From: Aphelidium insulamus
Lineage: Eukaryota; Aphelidiomycota; Aphelidea; Aphelidiaceae
NCBI GenBank assembly: GCA_036784855.1
Contig: JAZDSV010000080.1
Coordinates: 1 to 45,278, forward strand
Direction: 5' to 3'
DNA length: 45,278 bases
Under the pieces are notes generated by a model. It saw nothing but the letters and a program-made list of their open reading frames with translations. It searched no databases and was not told where the DNA came from. Positions 31,738 to 42,593 of this stretch are shown piece by piece (within the stretch, counting starts at the first letter, position 1; every line of letters starts with the position of its first letter). A program made the translations under genes and the position numbers.

Positions 31738-31994
31738 AGCCCTCTTAATTGTCACTGTTGTCGTCGATCGAACGCCCTCAATGTGTCACTGTAGCCGCTG
31801 ATGATTGCTGTCAGAGACAGCGCCTTGTTCACACACGGCCGGTTCGACTCACATTCGCCCGAACAATCGCTCTGACAGGGGTCACGTGATCGGTTGTGCA
31901 CGCGCATCGACCCAAAAAAAAGAAGGAAAAATATAAGAAAGAAAGGACGCCACATTATATTGAATTACACGTCTTTGGGCACGGTAGGCGTCAA

Positions 31995-33650
31995 ATGCGT
32001 CTGCAGGCAATGGCGAGTGCACACACCGGCCTGAGACGGTGGCGGCGGAAATTCCATGCACCCACCGCCTGCATATTGATGTCCGCGATCTCGCTATTCT
32101 TGGTGCTCATTCCCTGCACACAGGCCGATGGTAGCGCTGGCGGCACGCCGCTGCTTAAAGTGAGCGACCTGGACCTGCTAGCGCGACCAGAGCTGGTACA
32201 AATGCCGCCAGCGATCTCCACTAATATTATATATGGCTTATATGATGGCAATCGACGAAGGTACAGTCGATATTCCGTGCATCGTACCTAATATTTATCA
32301 TGATGCAGGTTTAAGTCGGCTGCCAAGTCTGCCTACGACAAGATGGATGTAAACGGCGATAGGAGGGTCAACTTCACCGAAATGGCCGCTTATTTCAGGG
32401 CTGAGCGTTCATCAATGGGTCTGAACAGCTCTGTGGAGAGCAACAGCACCGGCAATGCGGCCACGGACGAGGCGGAATTGTCGCAACTACGCCAGCAGTG
32501 GGATGCAATGGACCTGAAGCGTGAGTAGCGTGGCTATGTACACTAATCTGTCTGATTTCATGTACTTTCTTGCAGAGAGGGGAAATGTCACGCGAGACGA
32601 ATTTGTCGACTACTTGATGGCCGAAGCAGGCGCCACGAATTCCACTAGCATGCCGTCTACGCAATTCCAGCTGGAGCCGGCATTGTGCATCCAGACCTAC
32701 ATCAAGTTGCGCGACTCGTATCCGCGGCTGATTGTGCGGCCAACGCCAGCGGCGGCAAATCAGGCATCGGCGTCATGCCGTAATGCGGCAAACTGTCGCC
32801 GGATCAGCAGAGGCTGGCACGGCTGGTCAATCTGCACGGACAAATGTGCAACAGCGGGCTGTCGGCGCCAATGCAGTACCCGGTGGAGCGGTGCATCCTG
32901 GCTGCAGCGGATGAAGCGGCTGTGCGTCAGTGCCTTCTGACTGGCAGCGATAGGCCACGAGCGCCACTCTCCAACAATGCCATACCGGCAGAATCGCAGA
33001 TGAGTGGCCTGGTAGAGCGGTCGGGTGCGGGCGAGTCTGCCAATGTGCAGTCGACGAACAGTACGAGCACTGGTAGTAATAGTACCGTTGCACCGCCTCC
33101 CGCCTCCGCCAACGGCACCGTGGCAGCCAAGAGTGTGGCCAGCGCCGATACGACAGGTCAAGTACACCTGCACAAGCGATGGATATCCCTTATTGGAGCT
33201 GGGATCGGCATATTACTGGCTTCGCTTAGCACGCTGCTCTTCTCAATGTACCTGCTCACGCCCAAACCGGTCAACACCATCCGGCTGGACTATCTGCCAC
33301 CCGACTACTACGCCGCATTCAATCCCTACTACTACGGCGGCTACCAGTTTGATCTGCCCAAGACCAGCATATACCCCGAATTCGGGGGCAGGGCCAGCTA
33401 CGAGCCGCAACCGTGGCACACATTCACATCATTCTACGTGCAGCTGCCGTCGAACGGGACCAGCGGCGCGCAGAACGCCACGGTACAGTACGCCAAGGTG
33501 CAGGCAGTGCGGCAAATGGCTTACCTGGCACTGGCCAAAGATGGCTCCGTGGTTGCCGACAACAACAACAGCAATAATGGCAGCAACAACAATGCTGATG
33601 CAACGCAACGGCGGTCTACGTGGAACATCGACACCGGCCTGCCGCAATGA
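31995..33650 (+). CDS. EF-hand single-pass membrane protein
   Basis: Three exons. The N terminus MRLQAMASAHTGLRRWRRKF precedes a hydrophobic signal/anchor (ACILMSAISLFLVLIPCTQA). After an intron a canonical EF-hand loop DVNGDRRVNFTE lies in YDKMDVNGDRRVNFTEMAAY; a second, degenerate loop DLKQRGNVTRDE follows across the next intron. Many N-S-T/N-x-S sites suggest a luminal or extracellular side. A transmembrane helix (ISLIGAGIGILLASLSTLLF) sits about 60% along, then a Tyr/Pro-rich region DYLPPDYYAAFNPYYYGGYQ and an Asn-rich tail. Two frame changes at 32745-32800 separate the EF-hand part from SPDQQRLARLVNLHGQMCNS; the residues suit one protein. I do not recognise an orthologue; calcium binding is inferred from the loop only. 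Confidence 0.6.
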
Positions 33651-33798
33651 CAGCGAAATTATATTAAATGAATGAGTGACGGCGTCAGCGGCGATGTTGG
33701 CGGCGTACTTGATGAGCGCAGTCAGCGCCTAACCATAGATTAAATTACTCCACGCCGTTGTTGCCGTGCTCTCCATTCACACACAGAACTATATTTAA

Positions 33799-34898
33799 AT
33801 GCCGCCATCAACGCTGCAGCGGCCACCCACCACACAGCTATCCCTGACGGGTGCCGCCTACTCCCCACGCACACCGACCAGATCCATGCTGGGGCCAAAG
33901 ACGGCCACACCCAATGGACTGCGCAGCGTTCAAAAGGTATGTGGGTGACACATAAACAGTGTGGCGCATGCATGCAGATGCCGGCTGTGCATATGCTGCA
34001 TAACTATATATCTCATACAGATGCTCATACCGCACACGCAGACTATAGACGCACTGCGCAAAGAAAACTTTGACCTCAAGCTGGAGCTGAGCGAGCCGCG
34101 GGATGACTTGCTGCGCCGGGTCCGTCCTCTCCATGCATGGCTTTTATGTGTAGACCATACCTGACAGACGCTGTGCAGACAGAACAGCTGGAACGACGGC
34201 TGGAGGAACAGACTGCCGTGGCAGAATCATTGCGGCGCAGTCTGGCCGAGGCTCAGGAGCGCCTGGCACACTATGAGTCAGCGGCGGAAATCGTTGGACC
34301 GACGCTGTGTACCACTTGCCGTAAACAATTGGCAGTCACGCAGTCGGCCGGCACTGCACCCACAAGCAAATCTCTGTTGCCACTCGATGCCGCGCTCACT
34401 ACAACGGCTGCGGTGGCCGGCAAGCCGGGATCAGCAACGCCAATGTCCACGGAAGCTGCCGATGGCGGCGGCGACGATGAAGATGAACACTCCACGCAGC
34501 CGTATGTGGAAGACGAGTCCATGCTCCCACTGTCACCCGCCAACATATCGCTGCCGCCATCATCGCCGTCATCATTTGGCGAAGTGGATTCTTCATACTC
34601 GCGCCACCACTCGGACATTGAGTCGACTTCACCGCCGCTCTCAACATCGACAAACAGCGGCGGTGGCGACGATGCAATGATGTATACTGCCAAGACACCC
34701 CGGCCGCGCAGTAGACAATCAGTGCCGCCTCACACGAAGCTTCCGGACCCGCTGGCACTCTTTGCACAGGACAGTGGCGATGGCGAGGGGGAATCTAGGC
34801 GGCACAATTCCGCGTCAATAAGCGACATGCTAGTAGACCGCCTGAAGGCTCTAATTGACTTGGCACATGCCGACGACCAAGTCTCTGCCACGCGATGA
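33799..34898 (+). CDS. Cnn1N-motif coiled-coil protein
   Basis: Three exons, about 330 residues. The N terminus has a Thr/Pro-rich TPRSMLGPK-like stretch, then across an intron TIDALRKENFDLKLELSEPR, which matches the centrosomin N-terminal motif 1 (KENFDLK core) of CDK5RAP2, Cnn, Mto1 and Pcp1, the element that binds and activates gamma-tubulin complexes. A coiled coil follows (QLERRLEEQTAVAESLRRSL and AEAQERLAHYES), with a CTTC pair soon after. The remaining half is disordered, Ser/Pro/Asp-rich, ending SISDMLVDRLKALIDLAHAD. It is far shorter than most Cnn1N proteins. The motif is clear; the role in microtubule nucleation is inferred from it. Confidence 0.75.
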
Positions 34899-35199
34899 AC
34901 ATTTTGTAGCTTTTCTTGTAAATGTATGTAAATAAATACAAATATATGTATAGATGCATTTGCAGGGCATTCCAAGCAGCGACAAACAGCGGCGCGATGT
35001 CATGGCAATTGGTGCTATTTATAGCTCCGCGACGCAGAGGCAACGGCGACGCGCGCGCACTTTCTTCCTCTTCGTTCTGTACTTTCCGTCTGCACGCGCT
35101 TCGCCACTGCACACCGAAACTACAGAAATCCTTGCTTTTCCATCTTCCAATTTCCCTACTCACAGTTTCCACCACCCCAACACGCTCCACTTCCACCCG

Positions 35200-37444
35200 A
35201 TGCACCTGTTTCGCGCGGTCAGGAACTTTGCGCGCCGCGCCCTGCGCCGCCCAACCGACACCGAGTATCGCAGCCAGTTCCAAGTGTCTGACCGGTACTC
35301 GTGCACCGTTGATTTCTTGTACGAGGAGAACAAGCGTCGCGGTCTCGCAATGAATTACTTTTGCGGCAAAGACGCCCAGACTGGCGAGACAGTACGTGAT
35401 GTGCTGTTTCTATTCTCTGTCTGTCTGTCTGTCTGTCACATTGATTTCTATCAGCCTGTATGTTCTCGTTCATCTCTCTGTTCATCTATATGTCTGGGTC
35501 TGTCTGACTGTACGGCTGATCATCTGTGCCTGTAAATCTGTATGTCTGGCTATCTGTCTGTCTGTGTCTATCTATCTGTCTGTTCATCTGTGCCTGTAAA
35601 TCTGTATGTCTGGCTATCTGTCTATCTGTCTGTCTGTCTGTCTGTCTGTTGGCAACATGACTGTTATGTGTGCTGCAATACCGATATACATCCACACGCA
35701 CTCTATGTACCTTACACATATACTCCATACATATACATCTAATACGAATGGCTGCAGGTACTGATCAAGATGTACGACTACCGCTTCGTGCGCCGCGAAG
35801 TGGAACAGTACGAGACGTACGAGTCGTACCGCGACTACAAGTACGCACTGGCGCACGAGTCGCGTATGCACTTTGTTACGCGCCAGCACCCGCACGTGCT
35901 GCAGGCCCGCGAGACCATCTACGAAGACGATGTCAACATGGGCTACTTGGTGCTGGAGCACCCCGACCAGATGTTGTCGCTGCGAAAGTATCTGGACTCG
36001 CACAAGCAGCAGATGATCAAGGATGCCGCTCACGATCTGGAGATCCCGTACTACGAGATCCGCACGGGGCCGCGCCGTGAGCGCATGGCCAAGGAGTTTA
36101 TCCGACAGCTTGTCAGTGCCGTGGGTGAGTATCCGGTGTTGATGGCTGTACATTCGCACTGACCCACCACTATACTAGGTGATATGCACACACACTACTT
36201 GGAGCACCGCGATATCAGTTTGGACCATGTTTACGTGTGTCCGGGTGAGGAGCGCCCCTTTGAAGCGCTGGCGTACGCCGAACGCCACGGAGAGGAGAGT
36301 GTGGCCGTCGACCACACCATTGATGATTGTGAGCGCACGCCTACCGTGCCTGGTGCCAAGATGTCCGCGGACAAGGTGCTCAAGCAGTCACCGCTGTCCA
36401 AGAAGTGGACCGCGCCCAAGCTCAAGCTGGGCCATTTGGGCAATGCCGCGCTGTTTTTGCCCGGCCCCAACGATGGAGGATACCGCAGCAAAGTGCTCGG
36501 CAACAATCCGTACAGTGCACCCGAGACCCATGAAGCCGGCTACATTAGCCCTGGCGGCAGCCAGGACATTTGGTATGTAGTGTATAGTAGAAGTGTTTAC
36601 ACACGGTGCTTATCCCCATGTACAGGTCCATTGGCATGATTGCCCACATGCTGGTAACATTCGAGTTGCCAAAGAATTTCACGGACCGCACACTGCGTGA
36701 CCGCATCCTGGACCGCAACAACTGGATCTCCCCAGGTACATACACATACATATACAAAGATACATAGACATATATGCGTTAACACTCCACGTAGACTTGT
36801 TAAACTTTCTGAAGCGCTGCCTAAAGGCTGACCCAAGCAAGCGCGCCACCATCAAGGAGCTGAGCACGCATCCATGGCTGTGCATGGAGGCCAAGGCCGA
36901 GGGCTACTACTATGGTAACCCGTGTCCGGGCGATGATTATGAGTGCCCCATCCAGTGGCACAACTTGCGCCGTAACTACGGCCCGGTGGACTTTCATGTC
37001 CCGCTGCATCGGCTGCAGCAACGCGTCGTCACCGAGATCGACGCCAATGTTCTGGAAGAGGCGTCCCAGGGATACTGGGGCTGGCTGGACGGCTTCGACG
37101 TGGAGGAGATGGTGCCGTCGTGGGTGGAGCGCCCGCTGGAATACCACGCCGACGAATGCGTGGCAGATGGAAACTTTTGCGTGCCCGGTGTAATCACCTA
37201 CATTGTCGCGCGGGAATACTTGGACGCGGAGAAGGCCAAGACCGATCGCCGCCAGAGTCGCAAGTTTGGCCCCAGCCCCGCCGAGGCGCTGGCCATTGAG
37301 TTCCGCGAGCAGCAGCAGCGGGATATTGAAGCGGCGCGCGCCGAAGCGTTTTTGAGTGCGTCGCGCCGCTCCTCCGACAACTATATCGGTGTCGGCACGC
37401 TTGAAATGTACGACACGTACGCCAAGCGCCGCTCTTCAGCATGA
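35200..37444 (+). CDS. Protein kinase-like pseudokinase
   Basis: Five exons (35200-35391, 35758-36124, 36179-36572, 36626-36735, 36795-37444) give about 570 residues with every splice in phase. The N-lobe has TGETVLIKMYDYRF with the VAIK-type Lys, but no GxGxxG loop can be seen. The C-lobe has YLEHRDISLDHVYV: HRD is kept, but the usual Asn five residues on is His. The DFG position reads LKLGHLGNA, so the metal-binding Asp is lost. NPYSAPETHEAG is the APE motif; SQDIWSIGMIAHMLVTFELP and DPSKRATIKELSTHPWL complete the fold. An insert of about 60 residues sits between HRD and HLG. A C-terminal extension (about 200 residues) ends in a Glu/Arg-rich helix. Likely a pseudokinase scaffold. The first intron is 366 nt, seven times longer than its neighbours, and holds a CTGT microsatellite. 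Confidence 0.8.
35411..35656 (+). repeat. CTGT/CTAT microsatellite within an intron
   Basis: Imperfect tetranucleotide array of TCTG units with TATC variants, including runs TCTGTCTGTCTGTCTG at both ends, and a duplicated block around TGCCTGTAAATCTGTATGTC. It fills most of intron 1 of the pseudokinase gene. Confidence 0.9.
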
Positions 37445-37956
37445 AGAGTAGATTCTGACAGTCTGACAGTCTGTCAGTCAGTCAGTCTGTCACCACAGTG
37501 AACTGACCCATACATTGAAGTTTTGAATTCGTGCCGCCTACTTTCGCATTGTTTCCCCAATATATAAAAACATATTACATTTTCCGTGTATATATATTCA
37601 TAAGAGTGCATAGTATTCTTTTCCGCCATTAAGGAACACTTTGACTATATCCAAATCTGATAAGGCGTTCCCTAATGAGTTAACGTTGCTCTTTGTGGAC
37701 AAGTTTTTGTCCTTGTTTCACCGATATGAATGAATTACTTCCGAGCACACTCGATCCACATGAATAAAACATCGGCCACACTACTTGCATATACGTACTT
37801 GTATAAATATATAAATATTTCAGCGCCGGTTTTGTTGACGGAAGAAATCGGATCTTGTTGCCATACGCAAGAATTTGGAAATGAAAATGTATTCTGTGAT
37901 GCACATTGCTAAAGCACTTCACTGCTAAACCGCTAAATTACAACCACTTAATAACA
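37445..37956. other. Intergenic, short CAGT/CTGT tract only
   Basis: Just after the pseudokinase stop there is a GACAGTCTGACAGTCTGTCA-type tract (37457-37492). The rest is AT-rich with no gene. It includes the probable poly(A) region of the pseudokinase and the promoter of RanGAP. Confidence 0.45.
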
Positions 37957-39205
37957 ATGGCCCAGAACGCCGACGCCGAATCGGACGCCGCAACCGTCTT
38001 CACCATCGAGGGCAAGAGCCTGCGCCTGGACTCTGCGGCCGACGTCCAGTCACTGGTGGAGGAGGTGACAAGCCGTGCTTCCACTTTGACTGAGATTCGT
38101 CTCTCTGGCAACACTTTTGGCGTGGAGGCTTGCCGCGCCCTGGCCGCCGCCGTCTCTGCCTGCAACCAGCTCGAGGTATGCATGTGTATAGACATGGGGT
38201 TGACACGTCACTGACACGCTGAAGAAATGCGTGTGCAGCGACATGTTCACGGGGCGACTTCGCTCCGAGATCCCGCAATGCGTCGAGTACTTTGTGCAGG
38301 CAATGCTGGACAAGCCGCGCCTGCACCACATTGACTTCTCCGACAATGCGTTCGGGCCGGATGGACTGCGACCGCTGACCCCGCTTATTGGCGCGTGCAA
38401 AGGGCTGCATGCACTGCTGCTAAATAACACTGGTCTGGGGCCGGAGGGTGGGCGCATGTTGGCGCGTGCGCTCATCCAACTACGAGAAACTATCGATGCT
38501 GACAATGCTGCTAGCTCCAGTGAGCGTGGTCTGCGTGTGCTGGTGGTTGGTCGCAGTCGCTTGGAGTCGGGATCGATGCCGCTTATGGCACAGGCGCTCT
38601 CCGCCCACGGACGCACGCTGAGCAGGCTGTCGTTCCCCCAGAACGGTATCAGGCCGGACGGTGTGCGCGTGCTGATGGCCGGTCTGCAAAAGTGCACAGC
38701 GCTGATCGATGTGGACCTGCAGGACAACACATTTACCGTCAAAGGGGCGCGGGCGCTGGCGGAGGCTCTGCCTTGCTGGAAACAGGTTCGTCGGCTGAAC
38801 GTGGGCGACTGCATGCTGGGTGCCCGCGGTTCGCTGGTTGCGGTGGCCGCGTTGAGCAGCGCGCGTCCAGCCCACCTCGCCGACCTCAACCTGCAGTACA
38901 ATGAGATGGGTGAGGACGGCGCGTTGGCACTGGCGGCTGCACTATCCAGCGGTGCCCTGCCTGCGCTCAATTCGCTGGAACTGAATGGAAACTGTTTCGA
39001 GGCGGACGGTGCCGGCGCTGATGCTGTGCGGTCTGCGCTGGCTGATGAATCGCTGCTCGGCTCCCTGAGTGACATGGAGGAGCCAGACAGTGACGAGGAG
39101 TTGGACGATAGTGACGGCGACGCTGAGGCTGAAGGTGACGAGTCTGAGGAGGAGGATTTGTCCGCGGCCATGGCCAAAGTGAGCGTCGAGCAGCAGAGGT
39201 CGTGA
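37957..39205 (+). CDS. RANGAP1: Ran GTPase-activating protein (RanGAP/Rna1)
   Basis: Cytoplasmic activator of Ran GTP hydrolysis that keeps the nucleocytoplasmic gradient. Two exons with a 49-nt intron (38176-38224) give 399 residues. Leucine-rich repeats run from LTEIRLSGNTFGVEACRALA through HIDFSDNAFGPDGLRPLTPL, LHALLLNNTGLGPEGGRMLA and DVDLQDNTFTVKGARALAEA to LADLNLQYNEMGEDGALALA. SDMFTGRLRSEIP carries the Arg equivalent to the catalytic Arg of yeast Rna1p, and LVVGRSRLESGS the typical Arg-rich turn. The C terminus is strongly acidic (MEEPDSDEELDDSDGD), as in Rna1p and animal RanGAP, and there is no SUMO-conjugated C-terminal domain. Complete and unbroken, a second good control for sequence quality. 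Confidence 0.95.
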
Positions 39206-39373
39206 ACCGCCATCAATACAATGGCATTCCTGTCGTATACATGTCTTGTATCCGTGTCATGTTTAGACAAACATACAAACATACAGTAAATTCCGACTCT
39301 ATTTACACTACTGCGACGTCTGCATCCCGAAAAAACCCTCCAGTGGCGGGAAATGACCCCGAGTCAACGCCAA

Positions 39374-39743
39374 CAAACATACATATATATACATACATAC
39401 ATACATACATACATACACACACACACATACATACATACACACACACATACATACATACACACACACATACATATATACACACACATACACCCATCCACAT
39501 ACACATACATACATACATACAGATATACACACATACATACATACACACATATATACATACATACATACACCCATTTACATACACATACATACATACATAC
39601 AGATATACACACATATATACATACATACACACACACATACATACATACATACATACATACACACATACATACACAGAGATACATACATACATACATACAT
39701 ACATACACAGAGATACATACATGCATACATACATACACACATA
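39374..39743 (+). repeat. CATA microsatellite
   Basis: About 370 bp of ACATACAT units, interrupted by ACACAC and ATATAT runs. Larger blocks recur: CAGATATACACACATA twice about 75 bp apart, CACCCAT(CC/TT)ACATACACAT twice about 80 bp apart, and CAGAGATACATACATACATA twice. It is therefore also a higher-order tandem repeat. It lies between RanGAP and the next minus-strand gene; open frames across it are repeat artefacts. Confidence 0.95.
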
Positions 39744-39796
39744 TTCGCGTTACCGGCACTACATATATGTGAGTTCTTGTTTAAAAATAAATATAT

Positions 39797-40694
39797 TCAA
39801 GCACCAAACTTCCTGGCCCTGCCCAGCTTGTAGGCTACTTCGTGCATAAAATGAAAGCTGGAAATGTCGCCATTGCCCGGCGTGGCATCCACGGAAAAGC
39901 GCTCTGCGCCGTCGCACCTCGTGGAATCGCGGTGGAAGTAGGCAACCAGTGCCGGGGCATGATGTGGTTCTTGACCGCGATATACACCGCGTTTGAAATC
40001 GTACGACTGTCGAGGCTTGAACGGCACTGATGCCGATGCCGATGCCTTGTCTTCACGTGGCATAGCAGAAGAAGTTGTTGTCGAGGAAGCTGAGGTGGCC
40101 ACTAGCACCGTAAGACAGTTTGGATCCGCCATGCACCGATTGCACCACTCGTCCACGGTCGAGACACCGGTATCATCTGCAGCAGCTGTGCAGTCTACGT
40201 GGACAATGTGGACATCGGCAGCGCTGTCGCTGTCGGCTGTGTGAGACGTCAAGTAGGGCGCCAGGGTGGCAAGCGTGTGTGCGCTGTCGCTGTCGGCTGT
40301 GTGAGACGCCAAGTAGGGCGCCAGGGTGGCAAGCGTGTGTGCGCTGTCGCTGCTGACGGACACGCTCAGCCCCGGAAATCTGGCGCGCCATTGTGACACG
40401 CGCTCTTCCGTCTGCAGCGTGAGTGTGCGGATGAGATGTCTAGGTGTCCGCGTAGGCACGCACCGTGTCAATGCCCGTGTCCACGCCCAGGAGCTGCAGT
40501 ATCAGCTGGGCAGCGTCAAGGTGATGGCCAGTAAAGTGCACGCGTCCAGTGCAGCCAAGAGCGGCTAGGCGGTCCATGGGCACCGACACATGGTCATCAC
40601 GCGACAGGCGGTCAAGCAGGCCATCGCCGAACAGCACCGTGCACTTGCCAGGTGCCACATGCGGCAGCGGTGTCCGTGGCAACGGTGTGCACAT
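39797..40694 (-). CDS. Hypothetical protein with 20-residue tandem repeat
   Basis: The ATG at 40694 starts MCTPLPRTPLPHVAPGKCTV and continues LFGDGLLDRLSRDDHVSVPM, then FTGHHLDAAQLILQLLGVD. A one-base shift near 40440-40450 leads to RHLIRTLTLQTEERVSQWRA and RFPGLSVSVSSDS, then two copies of a 20-residue repeat SDSAHTLATLAPYLxSHTAD. Then DVHIVHVDCTAAADDTGVST, a Ser/Thr-rich linker, and a C terminus ending HEVAYKLGRARKFGA. I do not recognise the family. The globular first part and the HIVHVD block look like an enzyme core, but no catalytic motif can be named. Head to head with the CCDC13-like gene, 53 bp apart. Confidence 0.5.
40221..40352 (-). repeat. 60-bp tandem repeat inside a gene
   Basis: Two complete 60-bp units (40221-40280 and 40281-40340) with one difference (T/C at 40249/40309), plus 12 bp of a third unit. 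The period is a multiple of three, so the reading frame is kept. Near-identity points to a recent expansion. Confidence 0.95.
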
Positions 40695-40747
40695 TCCTCG
40701 ACACTGTCTCTAATCGTGGCTCGCTCACTCTCTGGGACAAGTCCACC

Positions 40748-42593
40748 ATGGCCACTACCGCAGCAGCAGCAACAGCAACAGGCACGACGGACACGGTAGC
40801 TACCACCAGCGCCACCACGCCGTACCCATTCTACGACCCGTTCACGGACGATGATGACGAGAGTGACAGCGACATTGCGGAGCGGCAACGCGATCTGGCC
40901 GCGCAGTCTGCGCGTCTCCGCCGCAAGGTGCGCCTGGATGCTGAACACGTGCGTGACCCTTTCTCACAGCTGTGCCTGTGCAGACGGCGGCAGTCAACGC
41001 GGCGGCAACTGCGCGCTCCACACCGAGTCCCACGCCACGGCATCACGGCGGCACAGGGCGCGCCACGAGTCGACTGTCGCAGCAGAACAGAGGCACAGCC
41101 ACCACAGCCGCCGTGGAGAGCGCCACGGCACGCGTCGACAACATGGAGCGCAAGAACTATGAGCTGCAGTGCGCGCTGAACGATCAGCAGCAGCAGGTGG
41201 AACGTCTGCGCCAACAGCTGCACGGTACGGGCGTGTTGGCGGCGGCTGTGTGCCTATGTATGAGTGACAATACGTCTTCGCAGAGCAGGCGCAACTTGTG
41301 CGCAGCGAGAGGGAGGCGCGTGAAGTCGTAGCAGCCGCCGCCGCTATGCCCGCAGACCAGATGGCAGTGCTCGCGGAACAAAAGGCCGTCGAACTCACCA
41401 AGAAGGCGAGTTGAGTAGCGGGCCGTGTCATCACCGGGAAATCACTGACTAGACAGGCACGCCGGCTCTACGTGGCGCTGGAGCGTGAACGTACCGAGAA
41501 CAAGCGGTTGGCACAGCGCGTGGCGGTCAGTGTGCCGTCATGTGTATGTCTCTGTGTGCAGCATAACTACATGATGCATAGGAGTTGGAGTCTGTGCGGG
41601 GAAGAGGATCATCTGCGGGAACTGCCGTCGGTAGCACGACGCCGGCAACACGGCGCGTGCATCGAGCACCCGTTCCTACCACTGGCGACACCGCGGAGAC
41701 TATTGATGACACTGCCGACGGCCGAGATCGCCTAATACAGGCAAGGCACTTCTGTCGTTGTACAATATTGGACAATTGCATAACTTGTGAACAGTGCATG
41801 AAAAAGTTGGAACACGAGCGGCTGCAAGTGGCCGCGTTAAAGCAGGAGCTGCGCCTGGCCAAGCAAGCCATTGCAGCTGAAATTGGCCCCGATATTCCCA
41901 TATCAAAGGTATAGCAAGCAATTGCACCATTAAGTTTTATGCTTCATCCAGCAACAGATCCTGTCGTCTGATAATGGCGGCGTCAAGGGATGGAAGGGGC
42001 GGGCACAGCAGATTTTGATACTCAAGGTGGGTCATTTGTGTTGTCCGTGACATTCAACTTACGCCGGCAGGATAAAGTGCGCGAATTGTCTGATGCACTG
42101 GAACATGCTCGTGGCAGCAATAACCATGCCTTCGAGTCAGAATATGCCATGCCGTCGAGATCCAGCACTAGGCAGACCTTCCACGCTCCCTCGCCGACAA
42201 CAATGTCCTTTGGGGGATCGGCAGGGGAGCGCAACAAGAGTGCGATACGGCACATGGAAATTACTCGCAAGGCCACTATTAGGGAGGTTGTAGATGACAT
42301 GGAGGTATGAAATAGTTATTACGCTGGGCATCGACATTGTATAATACTGTTGATGAGCAGCAATGGAAGCTGCAGTACTCGGAAGTTAAATCAGCGGCGG
42401 ATGCAGCCAAGCTCAGAAACAAGTATGTTGCTTGCACGCGAGAATCCAGCCTTTTAATTGTCTGTGCAGGTATCTGGAGCATCAGCTGAAGGATGTCAAG
42501 GACAAACTTGTAACCGTGCTGCAAAAGACGGCGCTGGACGATCGAGTGATTGAATCACTGCGGCGCCAATTGTCTGGCAGCTCGCTGACCTAA
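40748..42593 (+). CDS. Coiled-coil protein, CCDC13-like
   Basis: Multi-exon gene with at least eight short GT-AG introns. The N terminus is Ala/Thr-rich, then DPFTDDDDESDSDIAERQRD and LAAQSARLRRKVRLDAEHV. Coiled coil continues with ARVDNMERKNYELQCALNDQ, ARRLYVALERERTENKRLAQ, LEHERLQVAALKQELRLAKQ, KGWKGRAQQILILKDKVREL, and the C-terminal LEHQLKDVKDKLVTVLQKTA with DDRVIESLRRQLSGSSLT. The blocks WKGRAQQI..LKDKV.EL and the last helix resemble CCDC13, a centriolar-satellite and cilium protein, but this is from memory of short motifs. A CITCEQC cysteine pair sits mid-protein. If right, together with Cnn1N it points to a centrosome or flagellum in this organism. Confidence 0.55.

Noticed and set aside
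34954-35199. Upstream extension of the pseudokinase frame, MHLQGIPSSDKQRR
   Set aside because: It lies in the likely promoter and 5'UTR, has poor composition, and the ATG at 35200 gives a basic helix directly before conserved-looking sequence.
35411-35656. CRISPR-like array
   Set aside because: It is a simple tetranucleotide array within an intron, without spacers, in a eukaryotic gene.
39353-39772. Long open frames rich in Tyr-Ile-His-Thr or Cys-Met-Tyr-Val
   Set aside because: They are translations of the CATA microsatellite on both strands, stop-free because of the repeat, with no start context or homology.
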